The notes under the pieces: generated by a model | What the model saw: only the letters and a program-made list of their open reading frames with translations | Told to the model about the DNA's origin: nothing | Database searches by the model: none | Shown here: piece by piece, positions 1 through 8,663 of the stretch | Layout of the letters: each line of letters opens with the position of its first letter | Numbering within the stretch: the first letter of the stretch is position 1 | Program-made: the position numbers and the translations under genes | NCBI RefSeq assembly: GCF_002307495.1 | Contig: NZ_NTMR01000028.1 | Span: 1-64,000 of the forward strand | Source: Pseudomonas abyssi | GTDB taxonomy: Bacteria; Pseudomonadota; Gammaproteobacteria; Pseudomonadales; Pseudomonadaceae | DNA length: 64,000 nt | Direction: 5' to 3'

Positions 1-551
1 ACTCAGTTCCTGCAACCGCCCATCAGTTTTCCACCAATGTCTTCGGCGTCTTCGACATGTGCAGAGCTGTTCTGTCCGTGATGAGAAAAAACCGGTCAGG
101 CCATATTTTCAACATATCATCGATCGCTGGTGTAAACGCCATGGCCGGCGCTAGCGTCTATAGCGCATCAAAATTTGCAGTCAGCGGGTTTTCGGAAGCG
201 TTGGCACAAGAGGTAGCCGGTTTTGGTATCAAGGTGACCGCTGTTCAGCCCGGCGCCTTCCAAACTGACTTCCTGGACCCAAGCTCGGCGCACTTCGCAG
301 ACCAGGGTATAGAAGACTATAATGCTTTTTCTGAAAAAATTGTCGCTGCCTCCAACGCCAACAATCACCAGCAAAAGGGAGATCCCGACAAGCTTGCTCA
401 GGCATTACTGTCTCTAAGCAACGATGCGGATGTGCCGCCGCGCTTTCTTGCCGGGTCGGACGCTATCAACATGGCTAACAGCCGCTTGGCTACATTGGGG
501 GCCGAGTTGCAGAACTGGGAAAATTTGTCCCGCTCTACTGACAACGGCTAA
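1..551 (+). CDS. SDR-family oxidoreductase, C-terminal part (partial)
   Basis: The frame is open from base 3, so the gene begins before the window and about 182 residues are visible. It has the second half of a classical short-chain dehydrogenase/reductase: the catalytic Ser in NISSIAG, then YSASK (the YxxxK pair), then the PGAFQTDF stretch that follows the active site. The NAD(P)-binding GxxxGxG segment lies outside the window. Substrate cannot be told. It points toward folE on the opposite strand and ends 49 bp from the folE stop, so the two are convergent. The SDR family assignment is secure; the role is unknown. Confidence 0.85.
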   Translation, partial: SVPATAHQFSTNVFGVFDMCRAVLSVMRKNRSGHIFNISSIAGVNAMAGASVYSASKFAVSGFSEALAQEVAGFGIKVTAVQPGAFQTDFLDPSSAHFADQGIEDYNAFSEKIVAASNANNHQQKGDPDKLAQALLSLSNDADVPPRFLAGSDAINMANSRLATLGAELQNWENLSRSTDNG

Positions 552-561
552 GTAATATAAA

Positions 562-613
562 TTGGCCGCGCTGTTGAAAACAGCCATACGCATTTAACAT
601 CAGTGGCGGCCAA
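562..613. terminator. Possible bidirectional hairpin between convergent genes
   Basis: An 8-bp inverted repeat (TTGGCCGC at 562-569 and GCGGCCAA at 606-613) encloses a second small hairpin (GCTGTT/AACAGC, 570-584). It sits between the SDR stop and the folE stop. There is no T-run, and the right arm overlaps the folE end, so terminator function is only a guess. Confidence 0.3.
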
Positions 614-1160
614 TCAACTGCAGAAACTCTTGGCGAGTATTCCCTGAATCCCTGAAAGCGCCCAACATTACTGAGCTATACATTGTTGAGTTTTGCTTTT
701 CCACGCCTCTCATCATCATGCACATATGTTTAGCCTCTATAACTACGGCAACACCTTCTGCATTGGTAACTGCTTGAATCGCTTCCGCTATCTGGCGCGT
801 CAAATTCTCCTGTATCTGCAGGCGACGTGCAAACATATCCACGATCCTAGCAATCTTTGACAACCCAATCACCTTACCTGTTGGTATATAAGCAACATGC
901 GCTTTACCAATAAACGGCAGCATGTGATGTTCGCACAAGGAATAAAGTTCTATATCTTTTACGATGACCATTTCATCGTTATCTGACTCAAAAAGCGCAT
1001 TATTAACAAGTTCATCCAGAGATTGCTCGTAGCCTCTGCACAAGAACTGCATCGCTTTTGCTGCCCGCTCCGGCGTGTTTTTTAATCCGTCCCGCGTGGG
1101 GTTTTCATCCAGTTCTTCAATAATATTAGCGTAATGACAGGTTAGCTTTTCAATATTCAT
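600..1160 (-). CDS. folE: GTP cyclohydrolase I (FolE)
   Basis: Converts GTP to 7,8-dihydroneopterin triphosphate, the first step to folate and monapterin. The 186-residue length is normal for the short bacterial type I enzyme. The zinc ligands are visible: Cys76 and His79 in LCEHHMLPF and Cys147 in HMCMMMRGV. The conserved [18 protein letters not shown] segment follows the first pair. The next gene upstream on the same strand is folM, 11 bp away. This pairing suggests the product feeds tetrahydromonapterin, known in Pseudomonas as the cofactor of phenylalanine hydroxylase, as well as folate. The stop lies close to the convergent SDR gene. Confidence 0.95.
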   Translation of the reverse strand: MNIEKLTCHYANIIEELDENPTRDGLKNTPERAAKAMQFLCRGYEQSLDELVNNALFESDNDEMVIVKDIELYSLCEHHMLPFIGKAHVAYIPTGKVIGLSKIARIVDMFARRLQIQENLTRQIAEAIQAVTNAEGVAVVIEAKHMCMMMRGVEKQNSTMYSSVMLGAFRDSGNTRQEFLQLIGRH

Positions 1161-1171
1161 GGGCTACTCTC

Positions 1172-1903
1172 TTATGCAAATTTCAGCGTTCCGCCGCCAT
1201 TCAGGTCTACACAGGTTCCGGTGATGTAAGAGTTGTTCATCACGTATTTTACTGCTTGATAAACGACCTCCGGTCCTGGCTCAAGACCTAGTGCGGAGCG
1301 TGCAAGCAACTTCGCCTGCTGCTCTTCGCTGTCGCCGTCATTGAACATGATCAGCGCAGGCGCGATGCTGTTGACCTTAATGCTTGGGGCCAGACGCATG
1401 GCAAACGAGCGGGTCAGATTTTCCAGTCCTGCCTTGGTCGCCAGGTAGGCAATGTGGTCATCTGCTCCATTGAGCGCATCGTGGTCAGTGATGTGAATGA
1501 TGTCAGCCACAGTGTCGGCGGAAAAAAGACTCGCACAGGCCATGTTGATCATATATGGAGCCTGCATGTGTACCATGCATAGCCGCTGGAAGGCAGGACC
1601 ATCGACAAGGTCGTCATCAATCCACGTAGAAGCGTTATGAATGATTGCGCGCAACGAATGCGCCCTTTCTTGTAATACCCGGATGAAGGCATTGATACCC
1701 TGCTCTGACGAGAAGTCTGCAAGCATCACCTCAATGCCTTTCAGAGGATTGACCTCCCACTCAGGCCGGAGCCTGCGACAGGTGATTACGACCTGATAAC
1801 CATCAGCGACCAACCGCTGAGCGCAATGCAAGCCCACTCTCTGCCCTGCACCGGTGATTAAAACAGTCTCTTTAGGTGTTTCTTCTTTATAAAGCATGCC
1901 CAA
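1172..1903 (-). CDS. folM: Dihydromonapterin reductase (FolM), SDR family
   Basis: A 243-residue short-chain dehydrogenase whose cofactor motif is TGAGQRVG. The Arg in the glycine loop (TGxxxRxG) is typical of pteridine reductases and FolM rather than ordinary SDRs. A HNAS segment and the catalytic YLATK (YxxxK) follow, and the C-terminus has the usual DLNGGG-like end. FolM reduces dihydromonapterin to tetrahydromonapterin with NADPH. Linkage to folE, 11 bp downstream, supports the call. A generic SDR is the alternative. The operon appears to be Cache protein, folM, folE in transcription order. Confidence 0.85.
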   Translation of the reverse strand: MGMLYKEETPKETVLITGAGQRVGLHCAQRLVADGYQVVITCRRLRPEWEVNPLKGIEVMLADFSSEQGINAFIRVLQERAHSLRAIIHNASTWIDDDLVDGPAFQRLCMVHMQAPYMINMACASLFSADTVADIIHITDHDALNGADDHIAYLATKAGLENLTRSFAMRLAPSIKVNSIAPALIMFNDGDSEEQQAKLLARSALGLEPGPEVVYQAVKYVMNNSYITGTCVDLNGGGTLKFA

Positions 1904-1917
1904 GGTTTACCCTGCCT

Positions 1918-2781
1918 TCATCGCGGGTCTTCGTAATAACCAACCAGCACGATGTAATGCTCTACTCTGCGAAACATCGTTATCTTCTGCTCATTCTTCC
2001 GGGTAACGGGATTTGGCCACACATAAGACACAGTACCTTGATCAGCTTGCTCTACCGCCTGCAGTATCTGCTGGCCGATAGGGTGCTCATCCGCCGAATG
2101 GATCTTCCTAAAATCGCTACGTACCAGACGCAGGTTATAACCATGCGCAACGAAGCGTTCGGTATCTATATCGACAACGAAGGCGTAGAGATCATCTCTC
2201 TGGAACTCCGCGTCCAGTCCATTGATCCGCTCGAAGGTTTCTTCCGGACTGTCCGCAACTGCTGCAGCAACGCGATCAAGAAATAACTTGGCCTCTTCAC
2301 GGCTAGACCGAGGCAGGTAATAGCCAACCGAAAACACCTTGTCATCCACTCGCTGGAACAGCACTCGTTTGCGCTCTTCACGACCGTCAGCCCAATTCAT
2401 CCAGCGGTAGTCTGCCGCGTGCATCTCTCCGGTTTCAGGGAGTGACAGCGCTTCTTTCAAAGCCTTGTTAAGATCATCGTTGAGAGCAGCTCCAACATCT
2501 CGTCCTATGAGGTTTGCAGAGGGACCGCCGCTGGCAAGCATGACCCCGTCCGTGTTGATCACATAGACATAGAGGTCATCCTGGACAAAGCGACCCTGAC
2601 GGCTGAATGCGGCCATGGCTTCGTCGCCGTGCCTTTTGTAGTAGTCGATAGCCTCGTTTAACAGACGCTTTGCACTAGCCTCTTCCTGAGAGTACTGCTC
2701 TTCTGGAATACCTTGGGCAAAGGCGTTTGCTATATAGAACAACGCCATGAAAATAAATACATTTCGACATGCAAGCCACAT
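1918..2781 (-). CDS. Periplasmic Cache-domain protein
   Basis: The first 22 or so residues form a signal peptide (hydrophobic core FIFMALFYIANAFAQ with cleavage after AFA). Two Cache-like PAS folds follow: one around residues 50-140 (DDLYVYVINTDGVMLASG) and one around 180-280 (DDLYAFVVDIDTERFVAHG). There is no transmembrane segment after the signal peptide and no output domain, so it is a free periplasmic ligand-binding protein. It lies 14 bp upstream of folM on the same strand. What it binds, and whether it partners a separate sensor, cannot be read from the sequence. Confidence 0.75.
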   Translation of the reverse strand: MWLACRNVFIFMALFYIANAFAQGIPEEQYSQEEASAKRLLNEAIDYYKRHGDEAMAAFSRQGRFVQDDLYVYVINTDGVMLASGGPSANLIGRDVGAALNDDLNKALKEALSLPETGEMHAADYRWMNWADGREERKRVLFQRVDDKVFSVGYYLPRSSREEAKLFLDRVAAAVADSPEETFERINGLDAEFQRDDLYAFVVDIDTERFVAHGYNLRLVRSDFRKIHSADEHPIGQQILQAVEQADQGTVSYVWPNPVTRKNEQKITMFRRVEHYIVLVGYYEDPR

Positions 2782-2822
2782 AGCCTGGCCCCTCTTGTTA
2801 TTGTTTTACGAGAACCCTTAAG

Positions 2823-3947
2823 TTAGAGATTTCTGCTAATAATCTCTTTCATTATTTCGGATGTACCACCATAAATCCGCGCTACCCGAGCATCCACCCA
2901 GGCCCGACCGATCTTGTACTCGCTCATGAAGCCATAGCCGCCATGAAGCTGCAGTAGCTCATCAAGCAGCTTGCCTTGAAGCTCAGAGCCCATGAGTTTT
3001 GCCATTGCAGCAACATCCGGAGCGAGCTCTCCACTCATGACTTTCTGCAAGCAATCGTCAATAAAAACTCGCAGCATGGTAGCCTGCGCCTTGACCTCTG
3101 CCAGCTTGAAACGCGTGTTCTGGAACTCGAATACCGAATTACCGAACACCTTTCGCTCGCGCGTGTACTCGATTGTCTCTTCGAGCAGCGTAGATACAGA
3201 CTGGACAGCACGAAGGCCTATGATGAGCCGTTCCCACGCAAGCTGATGCGTAAGGTACTTGAAGCCCTTATTTTCCTCACCCAGCCGATTCGACGTAGGC
3301 ACACGGACTTCGTCAAAAAACAGCTCAGCGGTGTCTTGCCCTTTCAAGCCAATCTTGTCTAGGAGCTTGCCCTTGGAGAAGCCCGGGCGATCTGTCTCAA
3401 TGCAGATCAGGGTTAGATCCTTGCCCTTTGGATCCAGCTTGGTCGCAGTTACTACTAGGTCTGCGTTACCACCGTTGGTGATAAAGGTCTTTTGGCCGGA
3501 TACCACATACTCGTCACCGTCCTGGCGCACGGAAGTGCGCATCGAGCGTAGGTCGCTGCCGATGCCTGGCTCACTCATAGCGATAACGCCAATGATCTCA
3601 CCGGACACCATCTTGGGCAGCCACTTGTGCTTTTGCTCTTCAGTGCCATACGCCACGATATACGGTGCAACGATTTCAGAATGAGTGGTAAAGCCCACGG
3701 CTGTTGCATTAACACGGGCCAGCTCTTCGATCATGACCGCGGAGTGACCAAAGTCGCCGCCAGCGCCGCCGTACTCTTCAGGCACTGTGGAGCACAACAG
3801 TCCCATTTCTCCGGCTTTTAACCAGACTTCCTTCGGTACGATGCCGTTCTTCTCCCATTCATGCAGATTCGGGCTGATCTCCCGCTCAATAAAGCGACGG
3901 GCCTGCTCTCTAAACATATTGTGGTCTTCACGGAATACGCTACGCAT
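2823..3947 (-). CDS. Acyl-CoA dehydrogenase
   Basis: FAD-dependent alpha,beta-dehydrogenation of an acyl-CoA; 374 residues, a usual family length. Seen: AMSEPGIGSDL (FAD/substrate loop), FITNGG, RKVFG, and a C-terminal HGGYGFMSEYKIGR. The catalytic base is probably Glu239 in LAWERL, the isovaleryl/long-chain type position, because the other possible position reads YGGT where medium-chain enzymes have YEGT. The frame stays open upstream to 4196, but that extension lies inside the crotonase gene and has no family similarity. The ATG at 3947 has GGAGG 10 nt upstream. It follows the crotonase gene by 28 bp, so it is likely the last gene of this operon. Confidence 0.9.
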   Translation of the reverse strand: MRSVFREDHNMFREQARRFIEREISPNLHEWEKNGIVPKEVWLKAGEMGLLCSTVPEEYGGAGGDFGHSAVMIEELARVNATAVGFTTHSEIVAPYIVAYGTEEQKHKWLPKMVSGEIIGVIAMSEPGIGSDLRSMRTSVRQDGDEYVVSGQKTFITNGGNADLVVTATKLDPKGKDLTLICIETDRPGFSKGKLLDKIGLKGQDTAELFFDEVRVPTSNRLGEENKGFKYLTHQLAWERLIIGLRAVQSVSTLLEETIEYTRERKVFGNSVFEFQNTRFKLAEVKAQATMLRVFIDDCLQKVMSGELAPDVAAMAKLMGSELQGKLLDELLQLHGGYGFMSEYKIGRAWVDARVARIYGGTSEIMKEIISRNL

Positions 3948-3975
3948 CGTGACGAGTCCTCCCTCAAGTTGGCGT

Positions 3976-4776
3976 TTATCGGTCTTTGTATTCGGGCGTA
4001 CGCTTGTCAACAAAAGCCGCCACGGCCTCCTGATGATCTTCAGTATGGTGAGCCAGCGACTGATAGGCGGCCGACAACTCAAGCAGGGAGTCCAGGCGCA
4101 TATGCTGCCCTTCACGCAGCAGTCGCTTGCACAGCCGCAAAGCGTGACCCGGGTTCGCGGCGATACGCTCTGCCAAAGCCACCGCTCGCGTCTCAAGCTC
4201 TTGCGGATCGCACAGTTGCTCTACCAGCCCCCACTCCAGTGCTTTCTCCGCGTCGATCGTGTCACCAGTAAAAGCCATCAGACTGGCTTTGGGGATGCCA
4301 ATTATGCGCGGCAACAGCCAGGCGCCACCGTCACCGGGCACGATTCCCAGCTTTACAAAGCTCTCGGCAAAAACGGCGTTGGTACTAGCGATGCGGATAT
4401 CACACATGCACGCCAAATCAAGCCCAGCGCCAATCGCAGCTCCGTTAACGGCCGCGATAATAGGGATATCCAGATCGTAGAGCGCTGTTGGAATACGCTG
4501 AATGCCATCGCGGTAGGTGTTTCTCAGTTCGTATGGAGAGCCGGCAAAAATGCCGTCGCGCGCTTGCATATCCTTGATGTTTCCGCCGGCGCAAAATGAT
4601 TTGCCGTTACCGCTAAGTACAATGACCTTAACGCTCGCGTCTGCGCGCATCTGCGCGCACAGGTCAACGAACTCCTGCATTTGCGACGGCTCGGATAACG
4701 CGTTGCGCGTATCCGGACGATCCATACGGACGATGACTACGCCGCCGCGACGCTCCAGCTGCAAAAAATCACCCAT
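3976..4776 (-). CDS. Crotonase (enoyl-CoA hydratase/isomerase) family protein
   Basis: 266 residues with the crotonase oxyanion-hole segments SFCAGGNIKDM and NGAAIGAGLDLACMCDI. The two glutamates used by classical enoyl-CoA hydratase are not conserved. The first position is Asp (GLDLA for GCELA). The second is Phe in FAESFVKLG where hydratases have FAQPEILIG. Instead the next loop reads PGDGGAW, with an Asp in the place used by some isomerases and hydrolases. So hydration of a simple enoyl-CoA is doubtful; isomerase, hydrolase or C-C lyase activity on a ring-derived CoA ester is as likely. It sits 15 bp after the ACAD gene at 4792 in one operon. Confidence 0.85.
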   Translation of the reverse strand: MGDFLQLERRGGVVIVRMDRPDTRNALSEPSQMQEFVDLCAQMRADASVKVIVLSGNGKSFCAGGNIKDMQARDGIFAGSPYELRNTYRDGIQRIPTALYDLDIPIIAAVNGAAIGAGLDLACMCDIRIASTNAVFAESFVKLGIVPGDGGAWLLPRIIGIPKASLMAFTGDTIDAEKALEWGLVEQLCDPQELETRAVALAERIAANPGHALRLCKRLLREGQHMRLDSLLELSAAYQSLAHHTEDHQEAVAAFVDKRTPEYKDR

Positions 4777-4791
4777 GGGTGCGGCTCCTTA

Positions 4792-5853
4792 TTATTGTGT
4801 AGTGGAAAGATCTTGTAATTCGGGGTTGGTAAGCATTGGCCAGAAGTCTGCTGAACCAGCAGCGCACACATGCTCACCTAGAGCCTTGCTCCAGAACGTG
4901 CTTGAGCCAAACTCGCTACGCCAACTCCAGAGCCGTCGGGTTAACATGTGCAGAGCGTACTCCTGCGTAAAGCCAATGGCACCGTGCACTGAGTGGCCGA
5001 TAGCGGCAGCTTGGCTGGCTGCCTCCGAGGCAGAAACTTTTGCCGCTGCCACACTGAACATAGGCAGGCGTTGATCAGCACCCGCAAAGGCGGCTTCTGC
5101 AGCGACGTTGGCCGCAGCAGCCTGCTCTGCCAAGACCGCCAACTGTTGCTGGATTGCCTGAAAGGCTGCGATTGGTTTGCCAAATTGTTTGCGCTCACCT
5201 GCATAGCTGGCTGTCATCTCCAATAACGCGTTTATGGCACCAGCTATTTGCGCGGAACGCGCCATGGCGCCTGCCGCCAGCAAGACGTCGTCAGCCAGAT
5301 GGGGCGGCAATACGGCGGACATTACGACGGCGGCGGCGCTGAAGCTGAGGTGATCACGAGCCTCACCTGCGATGTTGGTGCCCTGCCTAACCCGTTCAGC
5401 CGTGGCGACATCCAGAAGTACCACATGGGTTTGTCCTGCATTGTCGCCGGCTAGTGCCACCACCGAATCTGCAAATCGCCCCCAAGGCACTTGAGCCAGT
5501 CCTCCCGAAACGCGGCCTTCGCCAATGGTCAAACTCGTTTCGCTCGCAAAGCTCAGAATATCGCTGCGTGCGCCGAGTCCAGCCTGCTCCAGTAGCCAGT
5601 TACCGATGATCATCTCAGCCAATGGCACTGGGGCGGCAAATCGGCCTAGTGCTCGAATGATCACATACAGATCCGCCCAACTCGCGTCTGCACCTCCAGC
5701 TACTTCCGGAGCTCCTGCCAAAGGAAATCCGTTATCCTCCAATGCTCGCCACAAGGCAGCCGGCCACTCTCCAGACTCGGCTTCGTGAACCAGGTCGGGC
5801 GTGCACAAATCAGACAGCAGTCGCTCAATGGTCGATTCAAAAAGTTCGCGCAT
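4792..5853 (-). CDS. Acyl-CoA dehydrogenase-like subunit, probable partner of the next ACAD
   Basis: 353 residues with the acyl-CoA dehydrogenase C-terminal region (AGERKQFGKPIAAFQAIQ, then GAIGFTQEY) but a degenerate N-terminal and middle region. No Glu stands at the base position used by neighbouring ACADs: the segment before AGERKQFG reads SAQIAGAINALLEM. Such proteins pair with a catalytic ACAD to form alpha2beta2 heterotetramers, well known in steroid side-chain degradation. The start codon overlaps the stop of the 5853-7004 gene as TAATG, which favours coupled translation and equal amounts of the two subunits. The crotonase gene follows 15 bp later. Confidence 0.85.
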   Translation of the reverse strand: MRELFESTIERLLSDLCTPDLVHEAESGEWPAALWRALEDNGFPLAGAPEVAGGADASWADLYVIIRALGRFAAPVPLAEMIIGNWLLEQAGLGARSDILSFASETSLTIGEGRVSGGLAQVPWGRFADSVVALAGDNAGQTHVVLLDVATAERVRQGTNIAGEARDHLSFSAAAVVMSAVLPPHLADDVLLAAGAMARSAQIAGAINALLEMTASYAGERKQFGKPIAAFQAIQQQLAVLAEQAAAANVAAEAAFAGADQRLPMFSVAAAKVSASEAASQAAAIGHSVHGAIGFTQEYALHMLTRRLWSWRSEFGSSTFWSKALGEHVCAAGSADFWPMLTNPELQDLSTTQ

Positions 5854-7004
5854 TATCGAAGCCCCAGTCCACGTGCAATAATCCCGCGGAGAATCTCTCG
5901 AGTTCCCCCGCGCAAAGAAAAAGAAGGTGCCATTTGCGTAAGGTATGCCAGCACTTTCGCGTGTGCTGAACCCCCAATGACCTGCGGCTGCTCATCAACC
6001 ACACCCTGCAGTATCTCGGGCAATTCCTGCTCAAGCACATTGCCCAGATCCTTGACACACGAAGCCGCCCACGCAGGGTTTTTGCCCTCGCTCAACTGTC
6101 GAGTAACCCCCAGCGACATGTTTCTAAGTGTTAAGAGACGAGCTGTAATCTTGCCTATTTCACGTGCTTGCAGCGCATCAGGCTGGCGCCCGATAGCATC
6201 GATGGCGGTGTGCATTACCGCGATACTGCTAAGAAATCGCTCAGGGCCACTCCGCTCGAAAGCTAGCTCTGCTGTCACCTGGTCCCATCCCCGGCCCTCT
6301 TCGCCAATCAGGGCATCCTCCTCAAGCTGGGCGTTGTCAAAAAACACCTCATTGAAGTGTTCGCCACCAGCCAAGTCCGCGATCGGTCTGATAGAGATGC
6401 CAGGGGTACGCAGATCGACAATGAACTGTGACATACCCCCATGACGTCCAGAGGTTTCCTTATCGCCGGTACGCACCAGAGCGATCATGTAATGCGAGTG
6501 TTGAGCATTGGTGGTCCATACTTTCTGCCCATTCAAAACCCAGCCACCAGCATTACGCACGGCGGTGGTACGGATGGAGGCTAAGTCAGAGCCGGAGTTA
6601 GGCTCACTCATGCCAATACAGAAGTAGCTCTCGCCACGGCAAATAGGGGGCAGATACTTTTTACGCTGAGCTTCGGTGCCAAAGCGTAAAATAAGTGGCG
6701 CACTTTGCCGGTCTGCAATCCAGTGTGCAGACACTGGAGCCCCGGCAGCCAACAGCTCTTCGATAATGACATAGCGGGAAAAGGGAGATGCTTCTGCGCC
6801 ACCGTACTGCTTTGGCAGTGCCATTCCCAACCAACCCTTTTCGCCTAGCAGACGGCTGAACTCTGCGTCAAAGCCCATCCAAGAGTAGGCACGCTTTTCC
6901 TCTGGGTAGTCGTGCAACACGTCTGACAGAAAAGCACGCACTTGCGCACGCAATTGCTCCGCGTCGGCAGGAATAGCGCTGTAGCTAAACTCTGAAATAC
7001 TCAT
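5853..7004 (-). CDS. Acyl-CoA dehydrogenase, catalytic subunit
   Basis: 383 residues. It shows all key ACAD segments: CIGMSEPNSGSDLASIRT, LNGQKVWTTNAQ, and LAFERSG with the likely catalytic Glu250. The C-terminus RGGTREILRGIIARGLG has Arg where short-chain enzymes carry the nucleotide-contact residues. Its stop overlaps the start of the non-catalytic ACAD partner by one base (TAATG), so the two probably assemble together. The upstream amidohydrolase gene is 103 bp away, with a hairpin in the gap, so this could start a separate transcript or be an attenuated continuation of it. Confidence 0.9.
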   Translation of the reverse strand: MSISEFSYSAIPADAEQLRAQVRAFLSDVLHDYPEEKRAYSWMGFDAEFSRLLGEKGWLGMALPKQYGGAEASPFSRYVIIEELLAAGAPVSAHWIADRQSAPLILRFGTEAQRKKYLPPICRGESYFCIGMSEPNSGSDLASIRTTAVRNAGGWVLNGQKVWTTNAQHSHYMIALVRTGDKETSGRHGGMSQFIVDLRTPGISIRPIADLAGGEHFNEVFFDNAQLEEDALIGEEGRGWDQVTAELAFERSGPERFLSSIAVMHTAIDAIGRQPDALQAREIGKITARLLTLRNMSLGVTRQLSEGKNPAWAASCVKDLGNVLEQELPEILQGVVDEQPQVIGGSAHAKVLAYLTQMAPSFSLRGGTREILRGIIARGLGLR

Positions 7005-7066
7005 TTCCGAGGCATCCTGAATAATTCAAAAATCGACAAAAGTCATTTTGTTCAGTGGCACTCAAA

Positions 7067-7087
7067 TGCTCCCTATTTAAGGGAGCA
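7067..7087 (-). terminator. Intergenic hairpin after the amidohydrolase gene
   Basis: Perfect 7-bp stem TGCTCCC/GGGAGCA with a 7-nt loop (TTAAATA on the minus strand), 20 bp past the amidohydrolase stop at 7108. Only TTTG follows on the minus strand, so it may be a weak terminator, an attenuator or an RNA-processing site before the ACAD genes. Confidence 0.45.
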
Positions 7088-7107
7088 CTGTGCATTGCCT
7101 GAGCAAA

Positions 7108-8415
7108 TCAGATTGCGGTCTTTGCGTCCGCGCTCTCGAACATGGCGTTGATATCGCCAGAGGTCACGGGCTTACCGTCTTTGCGAGTGACATCTGCCCC
7201 ACCAAGACCCAGAGCCGGCTCGGTACTCACATGCGCCGCCTTGGCGCGCAACGCTGCAACGGTGCAATCCTCGCGCTTCATGATAGAAAAGGGATCGTAG
7301 GAGAACTGACGCATAGCGTTGAGGTGCGTGACCTTGTCGATCTGCTCCTTGGTCAGATGCTTCAGACCTTCCCAAGTAGTTTCGGGAGAGTGTGGCCAGG
7401 TGCAATCTGAGTGCGGGTAATCGCTTTCCCAGGTAACCATGTCTTCGTTCATGAAGTGCAGATTCTGCAGGCCAAAGTTATCTTCAATGAAGCAGGTGAC
7501 GAAGTGCTTGAAGAAGATATCGCTCGGCATTTTTCCGCCGAAGTCCGCGTTGGTCCAGGCGTTATGGTGACGATGGGTAAAGTTCGCACGCTCCAACAAG
7601 TATGGAACCCAGCCAATGCTACCTTCCGAGAGAGCCATACGCAGATTCGGATACTTCTTCCACATCGGCGCCCAAATCCAGTCCGCAGCCGCATTGGCAA
7701 TGGAGATCGGCATAGTGGTGATCCAGGCGTCGATAGGGGATAAGTCAGAGGCGTGCTCCGCTTTACCGCCAGAACCAATGTGACAGCAGATCACGACGTT
7801 GTTGTCAGAACAGGCTTTCCACAGCGGATCCCAGTAATCATCGTGGATTGAAGGATACCCAAGACGCGCTGGGTTATCAGAGAAAGACAACGCATGTACA
7901 CCTTGGGCTGACAAGCGCTTTACTTCAGCCACAGCTGCGGGCATGTCCCAAAAAGGCACCAGCATCAGCGGGATGAAACGACCAGGCGCGGCGTTGCACC
8001 AGTCGTATAGGTGCCAGTCGTTATAAGCGCGGATAGCAGCCAAAGCGATCTCGCGATTGGAGTGGGCCTGAAAGCGCTGGCCAGCAAAACCAGGAAAGGT
8101 CGGGAAGCACAGCGAACCGAGTACGCCATTGGCGTTCATATCATCTACGCGAGCCGCCACATCCCAAGTTCCGCGGCGCATTTGGTCATAGCCCAACGGC
8201 TCCATGCCGTACTCTTCCTTGGGCCGGCCTACGACCGAATTAAGCCCCATATAACCAGTAGCTTCATCTTCGAAAATCCATACATCCCGATCGCCGCGCT
8301 TTTCAACATGGGGCTCGCGGCCCTTGAACTTCTCCGGCATATGATGCTTGAACGCATCCGGCGGCTCGATCGCGTGGTCGTCAACACTAACGAGAATGAG
8401 GTCGTCCAGATTCAT
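7108..8415 (-). CDS. Amidohydrolase family (ACMSD-like) metal-dependent hydrolase/decarboxylase
   Basis: 435 residues of the amidohydrolase-2 type. Metal-site motifs in order: DDHAIEP near residue 14 (in place of the usual HxH), CCHIGSGG in the middle, SEGSIGW, and ESDYPHSD near residue 345. Relatives include aminocarboxymuconate semialdehyde decarboxylase and resorcylate decarboxylase, which decarboxylate or cleave ring-derived acids. Proteins of this type recur in polycyclic catabolic clusters, so a role on a ring-opened intermediate is plausible but not shown. A conserved promoter-like box lies about 70-90 bp upstream (8484-8506). Confidence 0.8.
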   Translation of the reverse strand: MNLDDLILVSVDDHAIEPPDAFKHHMPEKFKGREPHVEKRGDRDVWIFEDEATGYMGLNSVVGRPKEEYGMEPLGYDQMRRGTWDVAARVDDMNANGVLGSLCFPTFPGFAGQRFQAHSNREIALAAIRAYNDWHLYDWCNAAPGRFIPLMLVPFWDMPAAVAEVKRLSAQGVHALSFSDNPARLGYPSIHDDYWDPLWKACSDNNVVICCHIGSGGKAEHASDLSPIDAWITTMPISIANAAADWIWAPMWKKYPNLRMALSEGSIGWVPYLLERANFTHRHHNAWTNADFGGKMPSDIFFKHFVTCFIEDNFGLQNLHFMNEDMVTWESDYPHSDCTWPHSPETTWEGLKHLTKEQIDKVTHLNAMRQFSYDPFSIMKREDCTVAALRAKAAHVSTEPALGLGGADVTRKDGKPVTSGDINAMFESADAKTAI

Positions 8416-8483
8416 TATGTTCCCCTTCGCTTTTCGCGGATTGTGATTGTTTGATGATGATAGATCACACAGGAATTAATTTA

Positions 8484-8506
8484 AACATATTTTTTGATTC
8501 TGTTCA
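8484..8506 (-). promoter_or_regulatory. Shared 23-bp box, copy 1 (before the amidohydrolase/ACAD genes)
   Basis: On the + strand it reads AACA, TA, TTTTT, TGATTC, TGTTCA, matching the box seen at five other operon fronts. Read in the gene direction it gives TGAACA, 17 nt, then TAAATT, a plausible sigma-70 -35/-10 pair with the -10 about 63 nt from the start codon. The TGTTCA end is also the left arm of a dyad, TGTTCACATGCGAACA (8501-8516, 14 of 16 positions symmetric), a possible operator on the -35. Confidence 0.55.
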
Positions 8507-8596
8507 CATGCGAACATTTTGAATTTCATAAAAAAAACTCAAATTATTGTTTTTAAATGAATTTTTGTGCCTATGCAGCAACCATTAAAAATGCTC

Positions 8597-8631
8597 AAAA
8601 AAAAGCGCGATGCATTTTCATGCAACGCGCT
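8597..8631 (-). terminator. Rho-independent terminator of the P450 gene
   Basis: A 12-bp stem with one mismatch (8604-8631, AGCGCG side and CGCGCT side, GAAA-type loop) is followed on the minus strand by a run of eight T (8604-8597). It lies 33 bp beyond the P450 stop at 8664. Confidence 0.85.
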
Positions 8632-8663
8632 TCTGTACAAGGGAAATCACCCACTAGAGCATA

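Noticed and set aside
3948..4196. N-terminal extension of the ACAD at 2823-3947
   Set aside because: The extra residues read an alternative frame of the crotonase gene. The ATG at 3947 has GGAGG and matches the family N-terminus.
3787..4599. A 270-codon plus-strand frame opposite the ACAD and crotonase genes
   Set aside because: It overlaps two well-supported genes, has no ribosome site, and its composition (Ser, Gln, Arg) is that of an antisense frame.
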